This document shows, one piece after another, positions 49,421-56,715 of a DNA stretch of 56,715 nucleotides. The position numbers and the translations under genes are program-made. The notes beneath the pieces are model-generated. The model was not told the origin of the DNA, ran no database searches, and saw only the letters and a program-made list of their open reading frames with translations. Numbering within the stretch: position 1 is the first letter of the stretch; every line of letters starts with the position of its first letter. The DNA comes from Pseudomonas sp. CAN1 (GTDB lineage: Bacteria > Pseudomonadota > Gammaproteobacteria > Pseudomonadales > Pseudomonadaceae). The DNA lies in the NCBI RefSeq assembly GCF_030462585.1, contig NZ_JASMRU010000017.1:50077-106791 (forward strand), in the 5' to 3' direction.

Positions 49421-51001
49421 ATGTCTTCGTTACACACTAACTTCCATGAAAAGTTCAGCGCAAGTTCCCTCCAGCCCATCACCGAGCCCGCTGCGGAGCT
49501 ACCTTCAGCCCACTCCAGCCAGGTCCTGATCATTGTCGAGCGCAAGGAAGACTGGGCTTCGTATATCCCCAGCGAGGATATGCTGAGCGCACGGGAATAT
49601 CTGGAGGACTCACGCCAGTTCGATGCGGGAAAACGCTTTCAGGTAATCAACCTGTGCCGAAATTACAAATACCTCGGCCATGGTTATTACTGTTCCCTGC
49701 TTGCCGAAGCGCGCGGGCACAAGGTGATTCCTTCGGTGCGTACCATCAGCGAACTGGCGAAGAAATCCCTCTATGGGCTGGCTCTGGACGGCCTGGAGAA
49801 GACCCTGGAAAAAGCCCTCGACCAGCACCCCTGCGCCAGCACCGACGGCTTCACCCTGCGCCTGTACTTCGGCCGCACCGACCTTGAGCCGCTGCAGCCC
49901 ATCGCCCGCCAGCTGTTCGAGGCCTTCCCCTGTCCGATCCTGCTGGTGGACTTCCGCCGCACCGATGCCTGGCACATCGCTGGCGTGCGCCCCGGCGCGC
50001 TGCACAAGCTGCGGGAGAACCAGGAGGACCAGTTCGCCGACGCCCTCGACCGCTTCAGCCGCCGCGTCTGGCGCCAGCCCAACTCGCGGCGCCTGGCGCG
50101 CTACGACCTGGCCATCCTGCACAACCCGACCGAGAGCCTGCCGCCGTCCAACGCCCGCGCGCTGGAGAACTTCGTCCGCGTCGGCCGGCAACTGGGCATC
50201 GACGTCGAGCTGATCGAGAAGAAGGACTACGCACGGCTGGCGGAGTACGACGCGCTGCTGATCCGCGAGACCACCAGTGTCGACGACCACACCTACCGCT
50301 TCGCCAAGAAGGCCGAGAGCGAGGGGCTGATCGTGATGGACGACCCGGCGTCGATCCTTCGCTGCACCAACAAGGTCTACCTGACCGACCTGCTGCGCGG
50401 CCAGGGCCTGGGCATGCCGGACACGGAAATCCTCTACAAGGACAACCCCCAGGAGCTGGAGCGCGTCGGCGCGCGGCTGGGCTTCCCGCTGGTGCTGAAG
50501 ATTCCCGACGGCTGCTTCTCCCGCGGCGTCTACAAGGTCGAGGACGCCCAGCAACTGCGCAGTGTCAGCGCCGAGCTGTTCGAGCATTCGGTACTGCTGC
50601 TCGCCCAGGAGTACCTCTACACCGAGTACGACTGGCGCATCGGCATCCTCAACCGCAAGCCGGTGTTCGCCTGCCAGTACTTCATGTCTCGCGGGCACTG
50701 GCAGATCGTCGAGCACAAGGCCGGCGGCGAGGTGATCGGCGAGTGCCGCACGCTGCCGGTGGAAAGCGCGCCGCCCGCCGTGGTGGAACTGGCGCTGAAG
50801 ACCGCCAGCCTGATCGGCGACGGCCTGTATGGCGTGGACCTCAAGGAGGCGAACGGCGAGGTGGTGGTGATCGAAGTGAACGACAACCCCAACCTCGACG
50901 CCGGCATCGAAGACGCCTGCCTCAAGGACGACCTCTACCGCCAGGTGCTGGAGGAATTCATCCGCCGCCTGGAACTCAAGCGGCGCGGCCAGGCGCTGTG
51001 A
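49421..51001 (+). CDS. RimK-like ATP-grasp ligase with N-terminal RimK-associated domain
   Basis: The 526-residue protein has an N-terminal region rich in V-L-I-I-V-E-R-K-E-D-W, the RLAN-type domain, and an ATP-grasp ligase in the C-terminal half. The ligase shows L-V-L-K-I-P-D-G-C-F-S-R-G-V, L-A-Q-E-Y-L, and the metal site V-V-V-I-E-V-N-D-N-P-N. Such proteins join amino acids, often glutamate, to a protein or peptide. The small membrane protein gene follows 23 bases later. The substrate is unknown. The start has only a weak ribosome site. Confidence 0.87.
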   Translation: MSSLHTNFHEKFSASSLQPITEPAAELPSAHSSQVLIIVERKEDWASYIPSEDMLSAREYLEDSRQFDAGKRFQVINLCRNYKYLGHGYYCSLLAEARGHKVIPSVRTISELAKKSLYGLALDGLEKTLEKALDQHPCASTDGFTLRLYFGRTDLEPLQPIARQLFEAFPCPILLVDFRRTDAWHIAGVRPGALHKLRENQEDQFADALDRFSRRVWRQPNSRRLARYDLAILHNPTESLPPSNARALENFVRVGRQLGIDVELIEKKDYARLAEYDALLIRETTSVDDHTYRFAKKAESEGLIVMDDPASILRCTNKVYLTDLLRGQGLGMPDTEILYKDNPQELERVGARLGFPLVLKIPDGCFSRGVYKVEDAQQLRSVSAELFEHSVLLLAQEYLYTEYDWRIGILNRKPVFACQYFMSRGHWQIVEHKAGGEVIGECRTLPVESAPPAVVELALKTASLIGDGLYGVDLKEANGEVVVIEVNDNPNLDAGIEDACLKDDLYRQVLEEFIRRLELKRRGQAL

Positions 51002-51024
51002 TCCGCCCCCTCAAGGAGAACCCC

Positions 51025-51168
51025 ATGGAAGCCACCCACATCGGCCTGAGCATCCTGATCGCCATCGTCGTGTTCGGCACCGCGATCAACTACTTCGACC
51101 GCCGCATGAAGCCGCGCGAGGTGCGCGAGCAGGCCCGGCGCAAGGCTCAGCCGAAGCGCACGCAGTAG
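51025..51168 (+). CDS. Small single-span membrane protein
   Basis: The 47-residue protein has one transmembrane helix (H-I-G-L-S-I-L-I-A-I-V-V-F-G-T-A) and a strongly basic tail (R-R-M-K-P-R-E-V-R-E-Q-A-R-R-K). A good AAGGAG site lies seven bases before the ATG. It follows the RimK-like gene and may be a partner or membrane adaptor. Its end overlaps the 3' end of the convergent propeller gene by about 22 bases. Confidence 0.7.
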   Translation: MEATHIGLSILIAIVVFGTAINYFDRRMKPREVREQARRKAQPKRTQ

Positions 51169-52250
51169 ATCGGCGGCAGGTTCATCGACAGGCACTGCCA
51201 ATGGTCACCGCCGTTCTCCGACAGCCATAGCCCACCGGTGGTGGAGCCCATCGCCAGGCAGGCGCCATCGTCGTCCACCGCCAGGCCGTGGCGATACACC
51301 AGGTCGAAAGCCGCGCCCTGGGGCAAGCCGCTGTCGAGCACCTCGAAACTGGCGCCACCGTCGCGGGTGCGGGTGACAACGAAACGGGCGTCCACCGGAA
51401 TCCGGCAGATGTCCTTCACGGCGGGGACGAACCAGGCGGTGTCCGGCCGGGTCGGGTGGACAGCGACGGCGAAACCGAAGCTCGACGGCTCGACCTGCAC
51501 ATCGCTCCAGCGCGCGCCGCCGTCGGTGGAGGTGAAGATGCCATTGTGGTGCTGCACCCACAGGCGCTGCGGCTGCGCGGGGCACTGCACCAGGCGGTGC
51601 GGGTCCTGGATGGCGCCCTCCTCACGCAGCTCCGGCGGCATGTAGTCGGCGTACATGCCGCTGGTGGTAACGCGCCAGTTGGCCCCGCCATCGTCGCTCT
51701 GCCACACGCCGCCGCAGGACACGGCGACGGTCAGGTGCTGGCTGTCGCGCGGGTCGACGCTGACCGAGTGGATGCCCGGCCAGTCGTAGCCACCGCCCAT
51801 CCAGCGCGAGCGCTCGGGGCGGTCCCAGAGCGGGCGATTGAGCTCCCAGCTATCGCCGCCATCCTCGCTGCGGAACAGGCCGCCGGGGATGGTCCCGGCC
51901 CAGAGTACGCCGGGCTCGGCAGCGCCACCGGTCTCCAGGCACCAGATCTGCTGCAGGACCCAGGGCGCCGACGGGGCTTCCCCCTCCTGGGGCGCGGGCA
52001 GCGGGTCAGGCTGCGGCGGGTAGGTCGGCACGGCGATCTCCTGCCAGTCTTCACCGCTGCGCTGGCGCCACAACTTGCAGCCGAAGTGGCCGAGGTTGAG
52101 GGCGGCGTAGAGGGTCTCGTCGCGCGGGTCGGCAAGCACCGTGCTCAGCGGTTCACCGATGAAATCACGGCGGGTTTCCTGCCAGCCGTCCGCGCCACGC
52201 TGAAAGGTGAAAAGCCCCTTGCGGGTCGCCACCAGCAATCGATCATCCAT
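51147..52250 (-). CDS. BNR/Asp-box beta-propeller protein (sialidase-like)
   Basis: The 367-residue protein begins L-L-V-A-T-R-K-G-L-F and contains several Asp-box type repeats: S-E-D-G-G-D-S-W, S-D-D-G-G-A-N-W, S-T-D-G-G-A-R-W, T-R-D-G-G-A-S-F and S-E-N-G-G-D-H-W. This is a beta-propeller of the sialidase-like or YCF48-like kind. Sialidase catalytic residues were not identified, so a binding or assembly role is as likely. No signal peptide is seen. A MoaD-like gene lies 28 bases upstream on the same strand, which suggests one operon. Confidence 0.83.
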   Translation of the reverse strand: MDDRLLVATRKGLFTFQRGADGWQETRRDFIGEPLSTVLADPRDETLYAALNLGHFGCKLWRQRSGEDWQEIAVPTYPPQPDPLPAPQEGEAPSAPWVLQQIWCLETGGAAEPGVLWAGTIPGGLFRSEDGGDSWELNRPLWDRPERSRWMGGGYDWPGIHSVSVDPRDSQHLTVAVSCGGVWQSDDGGANWRVTTSGMYADYMPPELREEGAIQDPHRLVQCPAQPQRLWVQHHNGIFTSTDGGARWSDVQVEPSSFGFAVAVHPTRPDTAWFVPAVKDICRIPVDARFVVTRTRDGGASFEVLDSGLPQGAAFDLVYRHGLAVDDDGACLAMGSTTGGLWLSENGGDHWQCLSMNLPPIYCVRFG

Positions 52251-52278
52251 CCTGCTCTCCTGAAATACCGCTTGCTGC

Positions 52279-52548
52279 TCATCCGCCGCTCAGGGCCTGG
52301 ACCACGTAGACCTCGCTGTCCGCCGCCAGCGCATCGCTGAGGCGCGCCCGGTCACGCAGGCGCAGGCCGTCGATGAAGATCGTCAGGTGCCGGCGCAGCC
52401 CACCCTGGTCGTCGAGCAGGTAGCCGCGCAGTTTCGGCGCTTCGACGAATACCGCTTCCAGCGCGCCGGCGAGGGTCACGGCAGGCAATTCCCGCTCCTC
52501 GATGGGAACGTGACGCTGGATCGACGGGGCGAAGACGATGCGGCACAT
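52279..52548 (-). CDS. MoaD/ThiS-like ubiquitin-fold protein
   Basis: The 89-residue protein is small and soluble, with the beta-grasp pattern and a C-terminal G-G (A-L-S-G-G). That is the end activated by adenylation in MoaD, ThiS and related sulfur carriers. It starts M-C-R-I-V-F-A-P-S. No E1-like activating enzyme or molybdopterin gene is adjacent; instead it precedes the beta-propeller gene in an apparent two-gene operon. It may donate sulfur or be conjugated to a target, which is inference. Confidence 0.8.
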   Translation of the reverse strand: MCRIVFAPSIQRHVPIEERELPAVTLAGALEAVFVEAPKLRGYLLDDQGGLRRHLTIFIDGLRLRDRARLSDALAADSEVYVVQALSGG

Positions 52549-52780
52549 GGACGGGCCCGTGACGGACGCTGATTGCACCAGTCTAGGGCAGACACGGCAG
52601 GCGCTCCGGGCGCTTCGACGAGGTGCGCGAACCAGAACGAAAAGGCTCTGGGACGGCCTTCGCGATGATCGTCAGCGGGCATTCAGTTTCGAATTGGCAA
52701 AACCAAACGTCGTGAAAATCACATTTAACAAACCCATACGCCGTGCGAGTCTGCGGTAATCGTCAGCCAAAACCTTCGAC
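52549..52780. other. Spacer with no supportable gene
   Basis: This 230-base stretch lies upstream of the MoaD-like gene on one side and the LysR remnant on the other. The MoaD-like promoter is expected here; nothing else stands out. Confidence 0.5.
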
Positions 52781-52969
52781 ATGCACCTGCTCGTTTCGCC
52801 CGCACCGCTGGAACCCGTCGCCGCCCGCAAGGCCGGCAGCGTCGTCCGCCTGCCGCGCAAACATGCCCGCTGGCTCGAACTGCAACCGCTGACCCTGCCT
52901 CTGGAACTGGCCTTCTGGGCGCTCTGGCATTGCCGCCACGCGCGCCCGCCGGACTCCATCTCTCGCTGA
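52757..52969 (+). pseudogene. Probable remnant of a LysR C-terminal domain
   Basis: A 62-codon frame from an ATG at 52781 reads V-S-P-A-P-L-E-P-V, V-V-R-L-P-R-K-H-A-R-W, P-L-T-L-P-L-E-L-A-F-W and L-W-H-C-R-H. This is the pattern of the last strands and helix of NahR/NodD-type LysR effector domains. No DNA-binding part is present upstream and no ribosome site precedes the ATG. A decayed LysR end is therefore the likeliest reading. Confidence 0.4.
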
Positions 52970-53143
52970 TCGGGCGCCATCGCCCGGATTCCTTCGACGG
53001 AACTACGCTCAGGAGTGGCATACGCCACTCTCGAACAAGACGTAGCCCGTTGCATCGCTTGCCTGCCTTCAATCCCGTGCCCTTCGGCGCGGCCCTGGCC
53101 TGCAGGTCGTCAGCGCATCCGCGTGGATGCTAACGAGAGCCCC
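52970..53143. other. Leader region of the glutamylpolyamine synthetase gene
   Basis: No gene is supported here. The region includes the promoter of the downstream glutamine synthetase-like gene. Confidence 0.5.
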
Positions 53144-54508
53144 ATGAATTTCGCCTCCGTGCAAGAAGCCCAGGATTTCCTGGCCCAGAACTCCGATATC
53201 GAGATGGTCGAGCTGTTCATCCTCGACGCCAACGGCGTGCCACGCGGCAAGCTGCTGCACCGCGAGGAGCTGCTCGCCGTGTACCAGTCCGGCCGGCCGC
53301 TGCCCAGCACCATCCTCGGCCTCACCGTGCACGGCGAGGATGTGGAGGATTCCGGGCTTGTCTGGGACGTCGGCGATATCGACTGCCGCGCCTATCCGCT
53401 GCCCGGCAGCCTGGTACGCCTGCCCTGGCGGCAGATTCCCACGGCGGCAGTGCAGGTCAGCATGCACCCTGAAGAGGGCAAGCCGGCGGATATCGCCGAC
53501 CCGCGCCACGTGCTGATCCGGGTGATCGACGGGCTCAAGGCCGATGGCTTCCATCCGGTGATGGCCTGCGAGCTGGAGTTCTACCTGCTGGACGCCAAGC
53601 GCGACGCCAACGGCCGCCCGCAACCGGCGCTGGACTCCGACGGCGGCCGTCCGCGTGCTACCCAGGTGTACGGCCTGCGCGAACTGGAGCAGATCGAGCC
53701 CTTCCTCGCCGACCTTTATGCCGCGTGCAAGGCCCAGGGCATTCCGGCGCGCACGGCCATCTCCGAATACGCGCCGGGCCAGGTGGAAATCACCCTGGAG
53801 CACGGCGACGCGCTGGTCGCCATGGACCAGGCCGTGCGCTACAAGCGCCTGGTCAAAGGCGTGGCGCACAAGCACGGCATGCAGGCGTGCTTCATGGCCA
53901 AGCCGTTCGACGACCTGGCCGGCACCGGCATGCACATGCACGTGTCGCTGGCCGATGCCGAAGGCAACAATCTGTTCGCCAGTGAAGACCCGGCGGGCAC
54001 CCCGCTGCTGCGCCAGTCCGTGGGTGGCATGCTGAAAAGCCTGCTCGACTCGCTGCTGCTGTTCTGCCCCAACGCCAACTCCTACCGCCGTTTCCAGGCC
54101 AACAGCTACGCACCGCTGGCGCCGACCTGGGGCTGCGACAACCGCACCGTGAGCCTGCGCGTACCCGGAGGTCCGGCCAATACCCGCCACGTGGAGCACC
54201 GTATCTGCGGCGCCGACGCCAACCCCTATCTCGCCGCCGCGGCCATCCTCGCCGGCATCCATCGCGGTATCCGCGAGGAGATCGACCCGGGCGCACCGGT
54301 GGAAGGCAACGGCTATGCCCAGGCCAAGGAACTGCTGCCCACCGACTGGCTTACTTCGCTGCGCGCGCTGGAACGTTCCAGCTGGGCGCGCGATGCCCTG
54401 GGCCACGAATTCCTCGGCGTCTACCTGAAGGTCAAGCAGGCCGAGTACCGCCAGTTCATGGGCGAGGTCGGCGAGCAGGACTGGCGCTGGTATCTGACGC
54501 AGGCGTGA
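53144..54508 (+). CDS. Gamma-glutamylpolyamine synthetase (glutamine synthetase family)
   Basis: The 454-residue protein has the glutamine synthetase catalytic domain, with the metal/glutamate region A-C-E-L-E-F-Y and Q-V-E-I-T-L. The ATP and ammonia-site region is T-G-M-H-M-H-V-S, followed by N-S-Y-R-R-F and R-V-P-G-G-P-A-N-T-R-H-V-E-H-R. The R-V-P-G/H-R-I-C-G-A-D form is typical of PuuA/PauA enzymes, which add glutamate to putrescine or related amines. The next gene is a PuuB-like oxidase. The start at 53144 follows CGAGAGC. Confidence 0.9.
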   Translation: MNFASVQEAQDFLAQNSDIEMVELFILDANGVPRGKLLHREELLAVYQSGRPLPSTILGLTVHGEDVEDSGLVWDVGDIDCRAYPLPGSLVRLPWRQIPTAAVQVSMHPEEGKPADIADPRHVLIRVIDGLKADGFHPVMACELEFYLLDAKRDANGRPQPALDSDGGRPRATQVYGLRELEQIEPFLADLYAACKAQGIPARTAISEYAPGQVEITLEHGDALVAMDQAVRYKRLVKGVAHKHGMQACFMAKPFDDLAGTGMHMHVSLADAEGNNLFASEDPAGTPLLRQSVGGMLKSLLDSLLLFCPNANSYRRFQANSYAPLAPTWGCDNRTVSLRVPGGPANTRHVEHRICGADANPYLAAAAILAGIHRGIREEIDPGAPVEGNGYAQAKELLPTDWLTSLRALERSSWARDALGHEFLGVYLKVKQAEYRQFMGEVGEQDWRWYLTQA

Positions 54509-54538
54509 GGGCGCTCTGTTGAGTCGTGGACTCACGAG

Positions 54539-54682
54539 CCCCTCACCCCAGCCCTCTCCCAGAGGGAGAGGGAGCCGAATGTGCCGAGATGAGCTTTTCG
54601 CTCACTGAGGCACCCGGCGACAACCAGACATCAAGGCTTGCTCCGATCAGCCTCCTCTCCCTCTGGGAGAGGGTGAGGGAAG
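54539..54682. repeat. 'ccctctccca / gggagaggg' inverted repeat, copy 2
   Basis: Complementary blocks (ccctcaccccagccctctcc and ggagagggtgaggg) bracket 144 bases between the synthetase and oxidase genes. The same class lies at 28671-28806. The two polyamine genes are thus separated by a palindromic repeat that may alter their relative expression. Confidence 0.72.
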
Positions 54683-54717
54683 CAGGCGAAACGAACGAAC
54701 AAGGAAGGAACACCGTA

Positions 54718-56031
54718 ATGAACGCCGCTGTTAACCCCGCCACTCCCGCCCCCGAGCGCGCGAAGTCCTACTACTCCGCGAGCCTCAACGAAGAGACCAG
54801 CTACCCCACGCTGCAAGGCGAGGTGAACGTCGACATCGCCATCATCGGCGGCGGCTTCACCGGCGTCGCCACCGCCGTGGAGCTGGCCGAGCGCGGCTAC
54901 AAGGTCGCCATCGTCGAGACCAACAAGGTCGGCTGGGGCGCCAGCGGGCGCAACGGCGGGCAGGTTACCGGCAGCCTCTCCGGCGACTCCGCCATGGAGA
55001 AGCAGATGCGCCAGTGGCTGGGCGACGATGTCGACGACTTCATCTGGCACCTGCGCTGGCGCGGCCACGAGATCATCAAGAGCCGCGTGGAGAAGTACGG
55101 CATCCCGTGCGACCTGAAATTCGGCCACCTGCACGCGGCGATGAAGCAGTCGCACATGGACGAGCTGAAGGCCACCTTCGACGACGCCAAGCGCCGTGGC
55201 ATGGGCGATGAGATCAGCCTGCTGGACGGCGCCGGCGTGCGCGCGCACCTGGAGAGCGACCTCTACTGCGGCGCCATCAAGAACACCCGCAACATGCACC
55301 TGCACCCGCTCAACCTGTGCATCGGCGAAGCCAAGGCCGCCGCCAGCCTGGGCGCGCTGATCTTCGAGCACTCCGAGGTGCTCGACATCATCCACGGCCC
55401 GCGTCCGGCAGTGGTCACTTCGGGTGGGCGGATCAACGCAGCCCAGGTGATGCTGGCCGGCGACGTCTACCACAAGCTGGAGCGCAAGCAGCTCAAGGGC
55501 ATGATCTTCCCGGCCATGGGCGGCATCGTCACCACCAAGCCGCTGGGCGAACTGGCCAAGCGCATCAACCCGCAGGACCTGGCGGTCTACGATTGTCGCT
55601 TCGTGCTCGACTACTACCGCATGACCGGCGACGGCCGCCTGCTGTTCGGCGGCGGCGCCAACTATTCGGGCCGCGATTCGCGCGACATCGCCGGCGAGCT
55701 GCGCCCGTGCATCGAGCGCACCTTCCCGGCGCTCAAGGGCGTGGACATCGAGTTCCAGTGGAGCTGCGCCATGGGTATCGTGATGAACCGCATCCCGCAG
55801 CTGGGCAAGCTGTCGGAGAACGTCTGGTACTGCCAGGGCTACTCCGGCCACGGCGTGGCGACCACCCACATCATGGGCGAGATCATGGCCACGGCGATGA
55901 GCGGCGACCTGGAGAAGTTCGACACCTTCGCCCAGTGCAAGCACATCCGCGTGCCCATGGGCGACGTGTTCGGCAACCCGATGCTGGCGGCGGGCATGTG
56001 GTACTACCAGATGATGGAGAAGCTGCGCTGA
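54718..56031 (+). CDS. Gamma-glutamylpolyamine oxidoreductase, PuuB/PauB-like
   Basis: The 437-residue FAD enzyme has the fingerprint I-A-I-I-G-G-G-F-T-G-V-A-T-A and A-S-G-R-N-G-G-Q-V. The C-terminal flavin segment is C-Q-G-Y-S-G-H-G-V. These belong to the DAO superfamily, with PuuB and PauB as close members. It oxidises gamma-glutamyl-putrescine or a related compound to the aldehyde. Together with the synthetase upstream it gives two steps of the glutamylated polyamine pathway. GGAAGGAA precedes ATG 54718. Confidence 0.9.
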   Translation: MNAAVNPATPAPERAKSYYSASLNEETSYPTLQGEVNVDIAIIGGGFTGVATAVELAERGYKVAIVETNKVGWGASGRNGGQVTGSLSGDSAMEKQMRQWLGDDVDDFIWHLRWRGHEIIKSRVEKYGIPCDLKFGHLHAAMKQSHMDELKATFDDAKRRGMGDEISLLDGAGVRAHLESDLYCGAIKNTRNMHLHPLNLCIGEAKAAASLGALIFEHSEVLDIIHGPRPAVVTSGGRINAAQVMLAGDVYHKLERKQLKGMIFPAMGGIVTTKPLGELAKRINPQDLAVYDCRFVLDYYRMTGDGRLLFGGGANYSGRDSRDIAGELRPCIERTFPALKGVDIEFQWSCAMGIVMNRIPQLGKLSENVWYCQGYSGHGVATTHIMGEIMATAMSGDLEKFDTFAQCKHIRVPMGDVFGNPMLAAGMWYYQMMEKLR

Positions 56032-56047
56032 TAACCAGCGCTCCCCT

Positions 56048-56179
56048 GTAGGAGCGGGCCATGCCCGCGATCCGCCGGCAGGGCCGGCGTTCAAGACGGT
56101 TTTCAACCTGGCTGGAAACTCCGGCACCAGCCTGTAGGAGCGCCCCATGGGCGCCATCGCGGGCATGGCCCGCTCCTAC
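56048..56179. repeat. REP cluster, 'gtaggagcgggccatgcccgc' class
   Basis: Contains the left end gtaggagcgggccatgcccgc, an inner unit 'gtaggagcgccccatgggcgc' and the right end gcgggcatggcccgctcctac. Another right end lies at 56673-56699. Confidence 0.82.
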
Positions 56180-56196
56180 ACGACAACTCTGGCGAT

Positions 56197-56291
56197 GGGC
56201 GGTTCGCGAGCAAGTTCGCTCCTACAGACGGTGCTATAGCGTGGCTACGGAGTACGCCGCGGGGGATTTCGCGGACAAGGTCCGCTCCTAC
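56197..56291. repeat. REP-like units, 'ggacaaggtccgctcctac' end
   Basis: A half unit 'gttcgcgagcaagttcgctcctac' precedes a unit ending gcggacaaggtccgctcctac. Spacing differs from other copies, so it may be partly degraded. Confidence 0.6.
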
Positions 56292-56382
56292 GCAAAGCCA
56301 CGCCTCGCCGCTCTTGTCTCGTTTCTAGCTCTAAAGACTTCCACGGAAACATCCGAGCACTCCGACTGCCCCGTTCAGGAGG

Positions 56383-56491
56383 CCTCGTTGAAGCGGAGTT
56401 TCAGGGGTTGAGCGACATGGATGTCGCGAGAGCTGCGATGGGCCAGGGACGGCCCTTCGCAGCGTGCCCCTGAAACTGCGCTTCAACGAGG
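56383..56491. repeat. 25-base near-perfect inverted repeat element
   Basis: The left arm CCTCGTTGAAGCGGAGTTTC... (56383-56407) and the right arm (56467-56491) are complementary at 24 of 25 positions, with 59 bases between. A TTTTTCGC-CTAA-GCGAAAAA hairpin (56495-56514) and a 10-bp stem CCTCCTTTGG/CCAAAGGAGG (56540-56567) follow. No transposase gene is present. Confidence 0.8.
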
Positions 56492-56715
56492 GAATTTTTC
56501 GCCTAAGCGAAAAACCGGATGTCCGGGGCAAGACCTTTGCCTCCTTTGGGTCGTTTGCCAAAGGAGGTCGCCCGAGGGGGCGAAACAGGAAGTCCAGGCG
56601 CCCACCGAAGCGACGCGGAAATACGCGAGCTGACGCAGCACGGAGCAAAGGTCAAACGTCGGCCCTGCCGACGGATCGCGGGCATGGCCCGCTCCTACAG
56701 GGGACTTCGGCGATC

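Larger units (their letters stand above)
56032..56715. other. Terminal repeat region, no gene
   Basis: All 680 bases after the oxidase stop can be explained by palindromic repeats. Two short reading frames overlap each other on opposite strands here and are not considered genes, because they follow the repeats and lack good ribosome sites. Confidence 0.7.

Noticed and set aside
56331-56648. Overlapping frames on both strands (about 70 and 105 codons).
   Set aside because: They consist of repeat-element sequence with Arg/Pro-rich translations and no ribosome sites.

Overview
The window is high-GC gammaproteobacterial chromosome and reads as Pseudomonas, most likely the P. aeruginosa / P. nitroreducens / P. 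citronellolis side of the genus. The reasons are the dsbD2-dsbG arrangement, the aceE-aceF operon, the pau-type glutamylpolyamine genes, the many LysR regulators, and REP-type palindromes of the 'gtaggagcgg...ccgctcctac' and 'gtagggcgcataac...' classes. No rRNA, tRNA, CRISPR array, prophage or insertion sequence was seen. The genus call is inferred from gene content and repeats, not from a marker gene.

Layout. 1-5.1 kb: the end of a dsbD-like gene with dsbG, then on the minus strand a DUF998-like membrane protein, a DyP peroxidase and a PuuP-like amine/amino-acid permease. 5.1-5.7 kb: a hicAB toxin-antitoxin pair. 5.9-17.5 kb: an accessory redox region with three short-chain dehydrogenases, two zinc-less quinone-oxidoreductase-type MDRs, a VOC protein, a ChrR-type cupin, an AhpD-like protein, a flavin amine-oxidase-like protein, three LysR and one AraC regulator, and a GNAT. 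Two of the three SDRs lack canonical catalytic residues, and a 27-nt motif recurs in two intergenic regions here. 17.6-20.2 kb: sterol desaturase family protein, cytochrome c and an MFS exporter.

20.2-28.3 kb is a phosphonate island: LysR, divergent phnDCE-type ABC importer, iron-dependent alcohol dehydrogenase, organophosphate-antiporter-like MFS, second LysR, and phosphonoacetaldehyde hydrolase PhnX. The usual partner PhnW (2-aminoethylphosphonate transaminase) is absent. The alcohol dehydrogenase in its place suggests a route that begins by oxidising 2-hydroxyethylphosphonate; this is the main candidate for something not well described. 28.3-29.2 kb holds a mosaic of nested palindromic repeats and a small proline/aspartate-rich protein.

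29.7-38 kb: a LysR-amidohydrolase-exported isochorismatase set sharing an upstream motif, pirin, an unknown two-gene unit behind a possible structured RNA leader, a YcaC-type hydrolase, a NUDIX protein, a periplasmic ClpP-fold protein and a histidine phosphatase. 38-44.3 kb: a PAS-GGDEF diguanylate cyclase, a small unknown protein, and pyruvate dehydrogenase aceE-aceF with three lipoyl domains. 44.6-47.9 kb: a 1104-residue autotransporter with an N-terminal zinc-peptidase signature. 48-52.5 kb: MBL hydrolase, GNAT, RimK-like ATP-grasp protein, a small membrane protein, and a beta-propeller/MoaD-like pair. 52.8-56 kb: a LysR remnant and two polyamine catabolic genes. The last 680 bases are repeats only.
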